Of a stretch of 64,000 nt of DNA, positions 15,711-23,470 are shown piece after piece (the stretch's first letter is position 1; each line of letters starts with the position of its first letter). Made by a program: the position numbers and the translations under genes. The stretch is from positions 62,001 through 126,000 of the forward strand of contig JAKRSF010000003.1 in assembly GCA_022402445.1 (NCBI GenBank), in the 5' to 3' direction. The DNA comes from Cyanobacteriota bacterium. Lineage in GTDB: Bacteria; Cyanobacteriota; Cyanobacteriia; CACIAM-69d. Under the pieces are notes generated by a model. The model was not told where the DNA came from, made no database searches, and saw only the letters and a program-made list of their open reading frames with translations.

Positions 15711-16964
15711 CTAGGAACGGTGGCTGGGGTGCTGTTGCAGTTGCAGGGCCAGGGGCTGATCGGCCTGGAGGATGAGGCCGCTGCCGTCTAGCTGTAGGCT
15801 CGGGCCGCTGCCGCCGCTGCCGCCCAAATTCCACCAAATCCAGGCGCTACCGGGGGCGATCGCGCGGACACTGGCGGCATTGGCGGTTAACCAGAGGACT
15901 GGTTCCGGCGGGGGGGCGATCGCGATCGCGGTTGGGTTCAGGGCCGCCAACGCCTCTAGGATCACCTGCCGCCCGCGCAGCCAGCCCGTTTCCGGGAGCC
16001 ACACACGCGGGTTGATCTGCCGCCGACTGCCGTAGGCGTAGAGGGATGCCGCCGCGATCGCCAACTGCTCGAACCCCTCCTCGGTCCAGGGGCCAGACGG
16101 ATCCAGGGCGATCGCCAAATCCTCCCCCGTGGTCACCGTTTCCAATTCCCGCACCTGCAACGCGCCGGAGCGGGCACTGCTGCGCCAATGGATCAGCCGC
16201 ATTGAATCCCCCCAGCGGTAGGGCCGCAGCGATCGCGTCAGCCCCTCCGTCGAAGCCAGGGCATTGCGCGGATCCGCCGCCGCCCGCAACTGGCCCCCCA
16301 ACCCGAGGCGATCGGCGATCGGACAGCGCCGCAGGGCCAGCACCTGGGGATAGACCACCACCTTGGCCGGTGCCGCCAGATCCCGCCGGGTCCAAAACAG
16401 CCCAAAGGGGGCCGCACTGCGCAGCCGCACCCCCTGCCACACATACACCCCCCGCCGCACCCCGTCCCACCGATGCCGCCACAGGTACACCTCCCCAGGG
16501 GCCAGCAGTTCGATCGCGTGGTGGGCCTCGGGGCCGATCGCCGCCGGAGCCCGATCCATCAACTGGAGCAGGGGCCGGGGCTGGGGGCTGCCATTGCACA
16601 CCTCCAGTTCGATCGTCACCCCATCGCCGCTATGGACCGCCGCCACGGGCCGCCGCACCACCGTCAGCGATCGCAGCGATCGCGCCGACAGCACCGCCGC
16701 CACCGCCAGCAGGGCCAGCAGCACCCCACTAATCACATACAGCCAGCCCGCCATCGAGTTGGTGGCCGCCGCGAAGAAAAAGATCGTAAAAAACAGCAAC
16801 AGCCATCCCTGGTAGGACGGATTTAGCCACCGCCGCTCCAGGGCCTCCGTCCAGCGCCGTCGCCACCCCTGCGGAGCCTTGACCTTTGGTTGCCTGGGTT
16901 TACCGTTGCCGTGTGCCACCGCGATCGCCCCCACCGCCCCAGCGGTCTGCCCATCGCCCCCCAT
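15711..16964 (-). CDS. DUF58 domain membrane protein
   Basis: 417 residues from the ATG at 16964; a GTG seven codons upstream or an internal start near VAHGNGK are alternatives. Two hydrophobic helices (about 50-90, WLLLFFTIFFFAAATNSMAG and LYVISGVLLALLAVAAVL) precede a beta-rich region. The DUF58 core is at about 230-300: LRPYRWGDSMRLIHWRSSARSGALQVRELE. The family resembles von Willebrand A-type domains and is often encoded with MoxR ATPases; none is adjacent here. It is predicted to be membrane anchored. Function unknown. It probably forms an operon with the DUF309 gene. Confidence 0.87.
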   Translation of the reverse strand: MGGDGQTAGAVGAIAVAHGNGKPRQPKVKAPQGWRRRWTEALERRWLNPSYQGWLLLFFTIFFFAAATNSMAGWLYVISGVLLALLAVAAVLSARSLRSLTVVRRPVAAVHSGDGVTIELEVCNGSPQPRPLLQLMDRAPAAIGPEAHHAIELLAPGEVYLWRHRWDGVRRGVYVWQGVRLRSAAPFGLFWTRRDLAAPAKVVVYPQVLALRRCPIADRLGLGGQLRAAADPRNALASTEGLTRSLRPYRWGDSMRLIHWRSSARSGALQVRELETVTTGEDLAIALDPSGPWTEEGFEQLAIAAASLYAYGSRRQINPRVWLPETGWLRGRQVILEALAALNPTAIAIAPPPEPVLWLTANAASVRAIAPGSAWIWWNLGGSGGSGPSLQLDGSGLILQADQPLALQLQQHPSHRS

Positions 16965-17059
16965 CCTAGCAACCACCCCCGGCAAAACCGGCCCCGGTCA
17001 ACCCAGCGACCCTTGCTGTTTTTTGTCGAGCTTCTCCACCTTGGCCCAAGCCCGCCCCA

Positions 17060-18037
17060 TCAGTCCTTCACCGTCACCGCAAACCGCAACGGCGGCACGT
17101 CACCGTCCACCGCAAAGGTCACCAGCAGCGACGCCAATGCCTGGGGGCGCGCCTCCGTCCATTGCAGCACCACCGGCCCCGCCTCCGTCCGCTGGGCCAC
17201 CGTGGACCCGCCGTCCGTCTCTAGGGTCAGGGCACCGCCACAGGGCAAATCCCCCTCGATCGCCAGGGTGCCGCGATCGCCGTCATACACCGCCCGCAGC
17301 GTCAGCACCCCAAAGGCCGTCAGCCACTGGCGATCGCACCGAGGACTCCGGGCACCCAACTCCAAAGACAAAGAGCCAAACAGCCGCTGGGCCGCCAGCA
17401 TCGTCAGGGCAATCTGCTGCTCCGTCGTTGCCCCCTCATAAAAATCCAGCGGTTCCAGGGTTTTCTTCATCACCCCATCGCGCGCCGTCGCCAGCAGCAC
17501 CCGCCCCGCCATCTGATTCATCAGAGCCTCTTGGCCTGGAAAAAGGGCATCCACCGCTTCCATCAGCGCCCGCCCCTTCTGGGTCACCTGACCCACCAGG
17601 GTTTGGCAGCGCTCCAGCACATGGGCCATCACCGCCTCCGGCAGCACGGTCGGCAGATCTAAGGCCCCCAACTGCGGCAGCCAAGGGTTTGGAACCTGGC
17701 CCACCATCGGCTCGTCATACACCTCGGGATAGTCTTGAACCTCCGACTCCCACGGAAACAGGGGCGGCCGCCGCTCCGCCTCCGCCATCAGCCGCGCTTG
17801 GACGATCGCCAGGTAGCGATCGCGAACGACCGGTAAATCATCAACAAAATCGAGCATGGGATCGCCTGTCTGAGAAAAGGACGCCGATGGCGCATCCAAC
17901 CCCGACCCCGTGGCAGCCATCGGCCCCCCTGGCGGGTCAACCGCGTCAGCCGCGTCGGCCGCGTCAGCCTCCCCTAGCAACTGTCCAAAGAGCCAGTGCT
18001 GCACGTCCTGCGGAACGCCATCTAAGTTGCTATTCAT
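17060..18037 (-). CDS. patU3: PatU3-like protein
   Basis: 325 residues, ATG at 18037, overlapping the end of the hetZ-like gene by 8 bases. There are no catalytic motifs, membrane helices or signal peptide. A low-complexity Ala/Asp segment (EADAADAADAVD) near the N-terminus is followed by LPVVRDRYLAIVQARLMAEAERRPPLFPWESEV, a helical middle, and a beta-rich C-terminal third. I base the PatU3 name on this N-terminal Pro-Leu-Phe-Pro-Trp-Glu region and on position directly behind hetZ, the order known from heterocystous cyanobacteria, where PatU3 acts in heterocyst patterning with HetZ. A role in a non-heterocystous strain would be unknown. Confidence 0.55.
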   Translation of the reverse strand: MNSNLDGVPQDVQHWLFGQLLGEADAADAADAVDPPGGPMAATGSGLDAPSASFSQTGDPMLDFVDDLPVVRDRYLAIVQARLMAEAERRPPLFPWESEVQDYPEVYDEPMVGQVPNPWLPQLGALDLPTVLPEAVMAHVLERCQTLVGQVTQKGRALMEAVDALFPGQEALMNQMAGRVLLATARDGVMKKTLEPLDFYEGATTEQQIALTMLAAQRLFGSLSLELGARSPRCDRQWLTAFGVLTLRAVYDGDRGTLAIEGDLPCGGALTLETDGGSTVAQRTEAGPVVLQWTEARPQALASLLVTFAVDGDVPPLRFAVTVKD

Positions 18038-19220
18038 CCGTAGATTCCCCTGTTCCGGATTCTGGATTGTTACGCAGTTCCCAGGCAGTTTCGAGCAGTT
18101 TGAACCACTGGCGCTGCATCTGGGACAACCCTAACCCCAACTGCTGGGCCAATTCGCGATCGCCCAGGCCCGATCGCTTCCCCGTCACCAGGGCCTGATC
18201 CTCCGGAGCCAGCGCCCCCCAGAACACCTCCCACTGCTGGGGCAGCAGGCCCAAATTCCGCCCCAGGTCCGCATCCAGCCATTGGTGGACCAACTCCCAG
18301 CGGTGCTGGAGGGCAAAGCGGATCAGGTGATAGCGGAACCGCTGCTGGAGATAATCCCGCTGGCGGGGCGTCAGATTCAGCAGCGCCTCGATCTCCGCCG
18401 TGGTCATGTCCTTCAGGCGCAGGACCAAATAATCCACGCACTCCTCTTGCTTCTTGGAGCGCAGGTAATCAATCAATTCCTCGATCACCCGCTGGCGCAA
18501 GGACGCATCCGCCACCTCCGTCGATTCCTGCGCCCCCATCACATCCCGCACCTGCTGCACGGAGGCGTCATCCCAGGTGTAGGCGTCCCCGTCACTGCCG
18601 CCCCCCTCCGCCGCCCGTTCAATGTCAATGGAGGTTTCCGGCGGCTGCTGCTTGGCAAAGGTCTGGGCGCGCAGGATGGCCAGTTGCTGCGATCGCCGAC
18701 CGGGCAGCGGAATGCGGCGTTTGGCGTAGCGTTCCACAAAGGCCATATATTCCGCCAACTCCAGCAGCACCCGAGGCGAATAGGTCTCCGGCACATCATT
18801 TTCCCGCCGGAACGCATTCAGGGATTCCACGTAGAATCCCTGTAAAAAATCTTCGATCGCCGTCAGCCGTGCCTGGTAGCTCGCGCGGGTGCGGGGGGGC
18901 GCAATATATCGATAGACGATCGCGCTGAGGGTGCCATGGAGTTCCGCCCGCCCCCTAGAGGCCCCCCGCTGGTAGTAGCGCAAACATTGCTGGAGCCGAT
19001 GGCGCGCCAACTGGAGCATCCAGCCGTCCACATCGCCGGACGCCTGAATCCGCTGACTTTCCGTACAAATGCGGCGCACCTCATCCGCCAAGCGGCGGGC
19101 CACGGCACCACAGACCCGAGGGGAAGCTGTTGTTGCCGAGCGGAACTCTTCTTCTAAATACCGAACGATCGCTTCCACGCCGCCGCTTGCCACTCCCGAC
19201 ATCTCTTCAGGGTTTAACAT
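18030..19220 (-). CDS. hetZ: HetZ-like protein
   Basis: 396 residues, ATG at 19220 (second Met at codon 7). It is helical, with conserved-looking blocks RRLADEVRRICTESQRIQAS, ARHRLQQCLRYYQRGASRGR, AELHGTLSAIVYRYI, IEDFLQGFYVESLNAFRREN and RRIPLPGRRSQQLAILRAQTF. The C-terminal part (about 260-385) resembles a sigma-factor-like HTH region (MTTAEIEALLNLTPRQRDYLQQRFRYH). This fits HetZ, a DNA-binding regulator of heterocyst differentiation that also occurs in filamentous strains without heterocysts. The overlapping downstream patU3-like gene supports the call. The name rests on recalled family features, not a search. Confidence 0.65.
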   Translation of the reverse strand: MLNPEEMSGVASGGVEAIVRYLEEEFRSATTASPRVCGAVARRLADEVRRICTESQRIQASGDVDGWMLQLARHRLQQCLRYYQRGASRGRAELHGTLSAIVYRYIAPPRTRASYQARLTAIEDFLQGFYVESLNAFRRENDVPETYSPRVLLELAEYMAFVERYAKRRIPLPGRRSQQLAILRAQTFAKQQPPETSIDIERAAEGGGSDGDAYTWDDASVQQVRDVMGAQESTEVADASLRQRVIEELIDYLRSKKQEECVDYLVLRLKDMTTAEIEALLNLTPRQRDYLQQRFRYHLIRFALQHRWELVHQWLDADLGRNLGLLPQQWEVFWGALAPEDQALVTGKRSGLGDRELAQQLGLGLSQMQRQWFKLLETAWELRNNPESGTGESTDE

Positions 19221-19297
19221 GACCGTAACACGATTGCCATCGGCGATCGCCCATCCCTTGGGTCACCTTTTTGACCATCCCGTCAGTCTTTCCCCCT

Positions 19298-19780
19298 ATG
19301 AACCTCGACGAACAAATCCAGATTCTCATCAACGAAGCGCCCCAGGACGGCCAAACCCCTGCCCTAATCCAGTCCGTCGCCCCCGTGCTCTCCCACTTCG
19401 GCCAGCAGCTCGGGCGCGATCGCTTCTATGTCCTCCAAACCCTCAATGGCGACTGGGTGCGCACCACCCTCAGCAGCCGCGCCGAGCACGGCCTCGAAAA
19501 AACCGTCATCTACGCCTTCGCCACCCTCGAGGACGCCGGCAATAGCCCCCTTCCCGTCAAGGATCCCCAAGTGCTCGCGGCCCCCATGCCCGTTACGCAC
19601 ATCCTATTTCAACTCATGGCCCTCAAAACCGTCGATAGCCTCGTCTTCTTCACCCGCGCCGGTAACCTCAACCAGGGCACCGAAATTAGCCGCGATGTTT
19701 TCGAGGAAACCATGCGCCAATATTTCCAACAACTGCAAAGCTGGCAGGACGGCGAGGATCCTACCCTCACGATCGCCTAG
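19298..19780 (+). CDS. Conserved cyanobacterial protein of unknown function
   Basis: 160 residues from the ATG at 19298 (MNLDEQIQILINEAPQD). The sequence is soluble, alpha/beta and well-ordered: VAPVLSHFGQQLGRDRFYVLQTLNGDWVRTTL, VIYAFATLEDA, FQLMALKTVDSLVFFTRAGN, and a final helix EETMRQYFQQLQSW. Its composition matches neighbours, so it is native. I do not recognise a named domain. It is divergent from hetZ with a gap of only 77 bases, so the two promoters must overlap or adjoin. Confidence 0.7.
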   Translation: MNLDEQIQILINEAPQDGQTPALIQSVAPVLSHFGQQLGRDRFYVLQTLNGDWVRTTLSSRAEHGLEKTVIYAFATLEDAGNSPLPVKDPQVLAAPMPVTHILFQLMALKTVDSLVFFTRAGNLNQGTEISRDVFEETMRQYFQQLQSWQDGEDPTLTIA

Positions 19781-19894
19781 GGCCGCGATCGCCCAGCCCC
19801 CACAGCACATAACCCCCCCCCCCCAGATCAGCCAACCAGAACCGATATAAAGATATATGTCCCAACCCCAACCCAAGCTCCCTCGCAGCCGATA

Positions 19895-19910
19895 GACTCA
19901 CTAGGGAGTC
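19895..19910. promoter_or_regulatory. Palindrome upstream of the nuclease-ParA gene
   Basis: GACTCACTAGGGAGTC is a 16-base dyad with one mismatched pair: arms GACTC/GAGTC around a central CTAG. It ends 20 bases before the ATG of the ParA-fusion gene. Par loci usually carry an operator or centromere-like site here, so it is a candidate binding site for the ParA or ParB-like product. That role is inferred from position and symmetry alone. Confidence 0.4.
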
Positions 19911-19930
19911 CTGTCTTCAGCCCCCTCACC

Positions 19931-21379
19931 ATGTCCGAAGATGTCCGCCAGCAGCTCGCCGCACTCTTTGGAAGCATCACACCCAAAAGTAGCGAAAAAG
20001 AGGTGGAAGATCGGATCGTTGAACCGCTCCTCAAACTGCTCGGCTACGACACCAGCGAATGGGAAAAACAAGCCAAGGTGCAGCGGGCACGCCTAGACTA
20101 TTTGGTCTACACCCACCACGCCGCCCCCGCCCGCTATTACCTCGTCATCGAGGTCAAAGCGCCCCATAAGGATCTCAAGAAAAGCGCATGGCAACTGTCG
20201 CGCTACCTGCGCAAAACCGGCAGCGTCCTAGGGCTATTGACCAACGGCAAAGAATTTAAAATCTTCTATAACTACTGCGATCGCGTCGAAGAAATCATCA
20301 CCCTCAGCGCCGAAGCAGTCATTCATCGATATCACGAATTTGCCATTCTGCTCTGCCACGGCAGTTGTCAGAAGGTCATGAACGAATTTCAGTACATCCA
20401 TGAATACACCCACAGCCGCATCCTCGGTGGCGTCGCTCGCCTGTTTAAAAAGCCAGAATTAATGCAAATTTCCGATCCCAACATCCCCATTTCCCCCCTT
20501 GAACCCTCGGAGAACGCCATGATCATTACGGTTTTCAATAACAAGGGCGGTGTCGGCAAAACCACCACCACCATCAACCTCGCCGCAGCCCTCAACCGCC
20601 TCGGAAAACGGGTTTTATTAATTGATATTGACCCCCAAGCCAATCTCACCACCGGTGTCGGCATTGACCCCCTCCAGGACATCGAGCACCAGGGCAAAAA
20701 AGACATCACCCACCTGCTAACTGAGGCCAGAACTAAGGCCAGTGACGTGATTATTCGTCGCAAATGGACCAATGTCACCCTGGATGTGGTGCCCTCCCAC
20801 ATTCGCCTGAGCGACATGGAGCCGGTCCTGATTAATACGGTGGATGTGGATCGGGTTTTGGCCAAGAAACTCAAGCCCTGCCGCGAGGACTATGACTACA
20901 TTTTCATTGATCCGCCCCCGTCCTTCGGTAAAGTAAACGCCATTTCCCTCATGGCCTCTGACGCGGTTTTAATTCCAACCCAGCTATCGCCCTATCCCAT
21001 CCGGGCGCTGGAATATGTCATGAACCGGACCTTTTCCATTGACGAGTCGCGGGAGGTGCCGCTGCCCATCCTCGGGTTGGCGGTCAGTATGTATGATCGC
21101 GGTTCCAAGAAATTGGCCCTAGACATGAAGGAATTAATTTATGAATTGCTGTCTAAGGATGGCCGTCGCAAAGATATTGAGCTATTTCCCGATACCACTT
21201 GGATTCCGCGATTGAATGTGGTGTCCACCAGTCCCAATAAAGGGCAGCCAATCTGTGAAGCTGAATTTGATGATGATCTTCAGCAGCGGGAGCGGGATGC
21301 GGCCCTCGATGCGTTCAATTGCTATACCCTTCTCGCTAAGCATGTGTTAAAAGTTTCTGAAGCTATTGCCAGGGCATAG
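19931..21379 (+). CDS. PD-(D/E)XK nuclease-like domain fused to ParA ATPase
   Basis: 482 residues with two domains. Residues about 15-140 resemble the N-terminal nuclease domain of type I restriction HsdR subunits: Glu-rich helix EKEVEDRIVEPLLKLLGY, then Asp56 in RARLDYLV, Glu74-x-Lys76 in LVIEVKAP, and Gln88 in QLSRYLR, a complete PD-(D/E)XK set. After a linker, a full ParA/MinD-type ATPase begins at Met197: deviant Walker A NNKGGVGKTTTT (signature Lys205), LLIDIDPQANLTTGVG, and YDYIFIDPPPSFGKVNAISLMASDAVLIP. The ParB-like gene follows after 7 bases. The fusion is unusual; it may be a partition system with a cutting function or a defence system (inference). An in-frame ATG with GGAG ahead of it at 20519 could give ParA alone. 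Confidence 0.85.
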   Translation: MSEDVRQQLAALFGSITPKSSEKEVEDRIVEPLLKLLGYDTSEWEKQAKVQRARLDYLVYTHHAAPARYYLVIEVKAPHKDLKKSAWQLSRYLRKTGSVLGLLTNGKEFKIFYNYCDRVEEIITLSAEAVIHRYHEFAILLCHGSCQKVMNEFQYIHEYTHSRILGGVARLFKKPELMQISDPNIPISPLEPSENAMIITVFNNKGGVGKTTTTINLAAALNRLGKRVLLIDIDPQANLTTGVGIDPLQDIEHQGKKDITHLLTEARTKASDVIIRRKWTNVTLDVVPSHIRLSDMEPVLINTVDVDRVLAKKLKPCREDYDYIFIDPPPSFGKVNAISLMASDAVLIPTQLSPYPIRALEYVMNRTFSIDESREVPLPILGLAVSMYDRGSKKLALDMKELIYELLSKDGRRKDIELFPDTTWIPRLNVVSTSPNKGQPICEAEFDDDLQQRERDAALDAFNCYTLLAKHVLKVSEAIARA

Positions 21380-21386
21380 GTCAACT

Positions 21387-22286
21387 ATGGATCGCCTAGA
21401 TCGCCAAAGTCGCATCATTGAGTATCTCAAAATTAAGCCGACCCACCACGGCCAGCTTGAGACCTGTTTGCTCGCTATTCCTGATGGAATTAGTTTGAAA
21501 TTTCCGCCTGAGCGCCTGGAGGAAATTCGCACCAGTTTGACGGAGCAGGGGACAAATTTAATTCCGTTGATGGTGCGCCGCAGCGATGCCTATGGGGATG
21601 ACTTTGAATATGAGGTGATCTACGGGGAGGAGTGGTGTGTTGTTGCGCAGGAGTTAGGGATTGATCGCCTGTGGGTGTGGATGTTTGACCTCGACGACGA
21701 GCAGGCCCAGGTGGCGCGGGCGGAGATGGCGCGATTGGCGGGGGCAGAGGTGGTAATTGTTCCGGGTCCAGGGCCGATTCAGCCGACTCCAGATCCGTTG
21801 ATTGATCCTTCTATTGCCCGGCACATGGAAGACCAGCTTCAAAAAATTCAGGAACTCTCGAAACAAGTTGAGCGGGTGGAAACGGCTCTCAAAACCGAAC
21901 CTAAAAAAACTGATCCGACGGAAGTTGTTGTTCCTCAATTAGAGAAGTTTGAGGAGCGCTTTAGTCATCTGGAATCGGCAATTCAAGAGTTGGGCGATCG
22001 CGAGGCTCCCCAACCCACGGTTACGAAGGTCGATAGTCAACCCCTTGCGGAGGTTTTGAATCGGGCCTTGGACGCGATCGCGGCGGGCCAAATCCGTGTC
22101 AATCTTTCCATCGAGTCGGGTAAGGTTATTACTCCGCCGCCGCTACCGATCAAGGAGCCAAGCACTGTCGCGGAACTTAGGGCTGAGCTTCAAGCTCGCG
22201 GCATTGCCTTTTCTAAAAGCGCTAAGAAACCTGAGCTACTGACCCTCTGGGAAAAATGCAAGTCATCAGGAGCTTCTGACGCTTAG
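21387..22286 (+). CDS. ParB-like protein with coiled coil and SAP-like C-terminus
   Basis: 299 residues from the ATG at 21387. Residues about 25-120 look like a ParB/sulfiredoxin-type N domain: FPPERLEEIRTSLTEQGTNLIPLMVRRSD, then FEYEVIYGEEWCVVAQELGI and FDLDDEQAQVARAEMARLAG. The CTP-binding box of ParB (GERRxR) is GEEWCV here. The expected HTH domain is missing; instead there is a Pro-rich linker, a coiled coil (about 148-210), and a C-terminal STVAELRAELQARGIAFSKS segment like SAP or Rho-N DNA-binding motifs. It is probably the partner of the ParA fusion just upstream. The last 21 bases overlap the convergent acyltransferase gene. Confidence 0.72.
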   Translation: MDRLDRQSRIIEYLKIKPTHHGQLETCLLAIPDGISLKFPPERLEEIRTSLTEQGTNLIPLMVRRSDAYGDDFEYEVIYGEEWCVVAQELGIDRLWVWMFDLDDEQAQVARAEMARLAGAEVVIVPGPGPIQPTPDPLIDPSIARHMEDQLQKIQELSKQVERVETALKTEPKKTDPTEVVVPQLEKFEERFSHLESAIQELGDREAPQPTVTKVDSQPLAEVLNRALDAIAAGQIRVNLSIESGKVITPPPLPIKEPSTVAELRAELQARGIAFSKSAKKPELLTLWEKCKSSGASDA

Positions 22287-23294
22287 GCGGCTTTGTAGGA
22301 TCGCGATCGCGCGGTCATAGGCAAACTGAATAAACCAGGCCAGCGCGATCGTCAGGGGAACCGCCACAGAAAACATATAGAAAAACTGAGAAACGGGAGT
22401 TTCAGGATAATAAAACTTCACCACACTTTGCATGACCGGACGATGGAAAAGATACATGCAAAAACTGCTGTAGCTCAAGAAAATGATTAACCTTGCGGCC
22501 CCCTGTAAATGGGCCTCCATCCGCCGACATCCCTCAAACACCAGAAGACAGCCCGCCGTTCCCGCAGGAATTCGAGCCAACGTCCCCAATAGCTTAGATT
22601 CAAAGGTTATTGGCAGCAAAAACAGGCCCACCACAAAGATAAATAGGGCACCCCACAGCACCCTAGGGCGCGTCATCCCGGCTTCGTCATAGCCCGCCAT
22701 CAGGCCCAGAATGAACGGCGGCAGGTAGAGCAAGATGCGGTAGTCGAGGTGCCCCCCCAGAAAGGAATAGGCCATAAAGCTAAGCCACAACAGAAACCCC
22801 ATCAAGGCGATTCTCAGGAGGCTGCGCCGGGGCACGAGAATCAGCGGCGAAAGAAGGTTGAATACGAGCAGCATCGTGATGTACCAAAGGGTTTTTGGTA
22901 CCGGTGCTGAAAACATGGAAATTAGCAGCGCCCCCTCGGTCAACAAACCGGCTTTTTCGATGTGCATGAAGCCGAAGCACGCGATCGCCAGCAGGTAGAG
23001 GGGATAGATGCGAATAAAGCGTTTTTTCAAATATCCAATGAAGCACTCCGCCGAATCGAATCTTTCCTTCTTTCCAATAAAGTAGGCGGAAACGAAGGCG
23101 AAGGAACCGAGACAAAGGCTGACTAATAGCAGAGAAATCCGGTTGGAATGCAGCCAAAAGGGGTCCGTTGGGCCATAGTCAACATAGTCTCGGAGATGCC
23201 AATAGGCCACAATATAAAGGCAGGATAATACCCGAATGAAATCAATAAACAACCTGCGCCTAGGGGCGGGAGCAGGGGAAATCACCTTATCCAT
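22266..23294 (-). CDS. Acyltransferase 3 family membrane protein
   Basis: 342 residues from the ATG at 23294. About ten hydrophobic helices. The N-terminal RLFIDFIRVLSCLYIVAYWHLRDY carries the conserved Arg and His region of acyltransferase family 3, and FLSYSSFCMYLFHRPVMQSV near the C-terminus is the typical YLFH motif. These inner-membrane enzymes O-acetylate or otherwise acylate exopolysaccharides and lipids. It stands next to galE and two glycosyltransferases, consistent with glycan modification. Its 3' end overlaps the convergent ParB-like gene by 21 bases. Substrate unknown. Confidence 0.85.
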   Translation of the reverse strand: MDKVISPAPAPRRRLFIDFIRVLSCLYIVAYWHLRDYVDYGPTDPFWLHSNRISLLLVSLCLGSFAFVSAYFIGKKERFDSAECFIGYLKKRFIRIYPLYLLAIACFGFMHIEKAGLLTEGALLISMFSAPVPKTLWYITMLLVFNLLSPLILVPRRSLLRIALMGFLLWLSFMAYSFLGGHLDYRILLYLPPFILGLMAGYDEAGMTRPRVLWGALFIFVVGLFLLPITFESKLLGTLARIPAGTAGCLLVFEGCRRMEAHLQGAARLIIFLSYSSFCMYLFHRPVMQSVVKFYYPETPVSQFFYMFSVAVPLTIALAWFIQFAYDRAIAILQSRLSVRSS

Positions 23295-23378
23295 AGGTCG
23301 TGGCAACAACAACTGGGCTGATCATAGCCAGACGATTTTGGTGATGCCACTGGATTCGATGGATCTGCACAAAAATAC

Positions 23379-23420
23379 ACGGCTCCACGTCGAGGAGGGG
23401 CGATCGCGGTGTGGAGCCGT
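23379..23420 (-). terminator. Intrinsic terminator downstream of galE
   Basis: Perfect 10-base inverted repeat ACGGCTCCAC / GTGGAGCCGT separated by 22 bases. On the minus strand the stem is followed by GTATTTTTG. It lies about 50 bases past the galE stop. The loop contains a HIP1 site. The long loop makes it a moderate candidate. Confidence 0.5.
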
Positions 23421-23470
23421 CGTGATGATTTGAAGTGATTAGGATCTAAAAAATCGCCCCAGAATTAGCC

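Noticed and set aside
16879-18198. 439-residue open frame on the plus strand
   Set aside because: Pro/Ser-rich, no domain character, antisense to the patU3-like gene and its neighbour.
18030-19220. Sigma-factor-like reading of the hetZ-like protein
   Set aside because: The HTH region is sigma-like, but the N-terminal blocks and the patU3-like neighbour fit HetZ better.
19813-19824. Run of 12 C considered as a phase-variable tract
   Set aside because: It lies between genes, too far from the next start to shift a frame; an effect on transcription is possible but unsupported.
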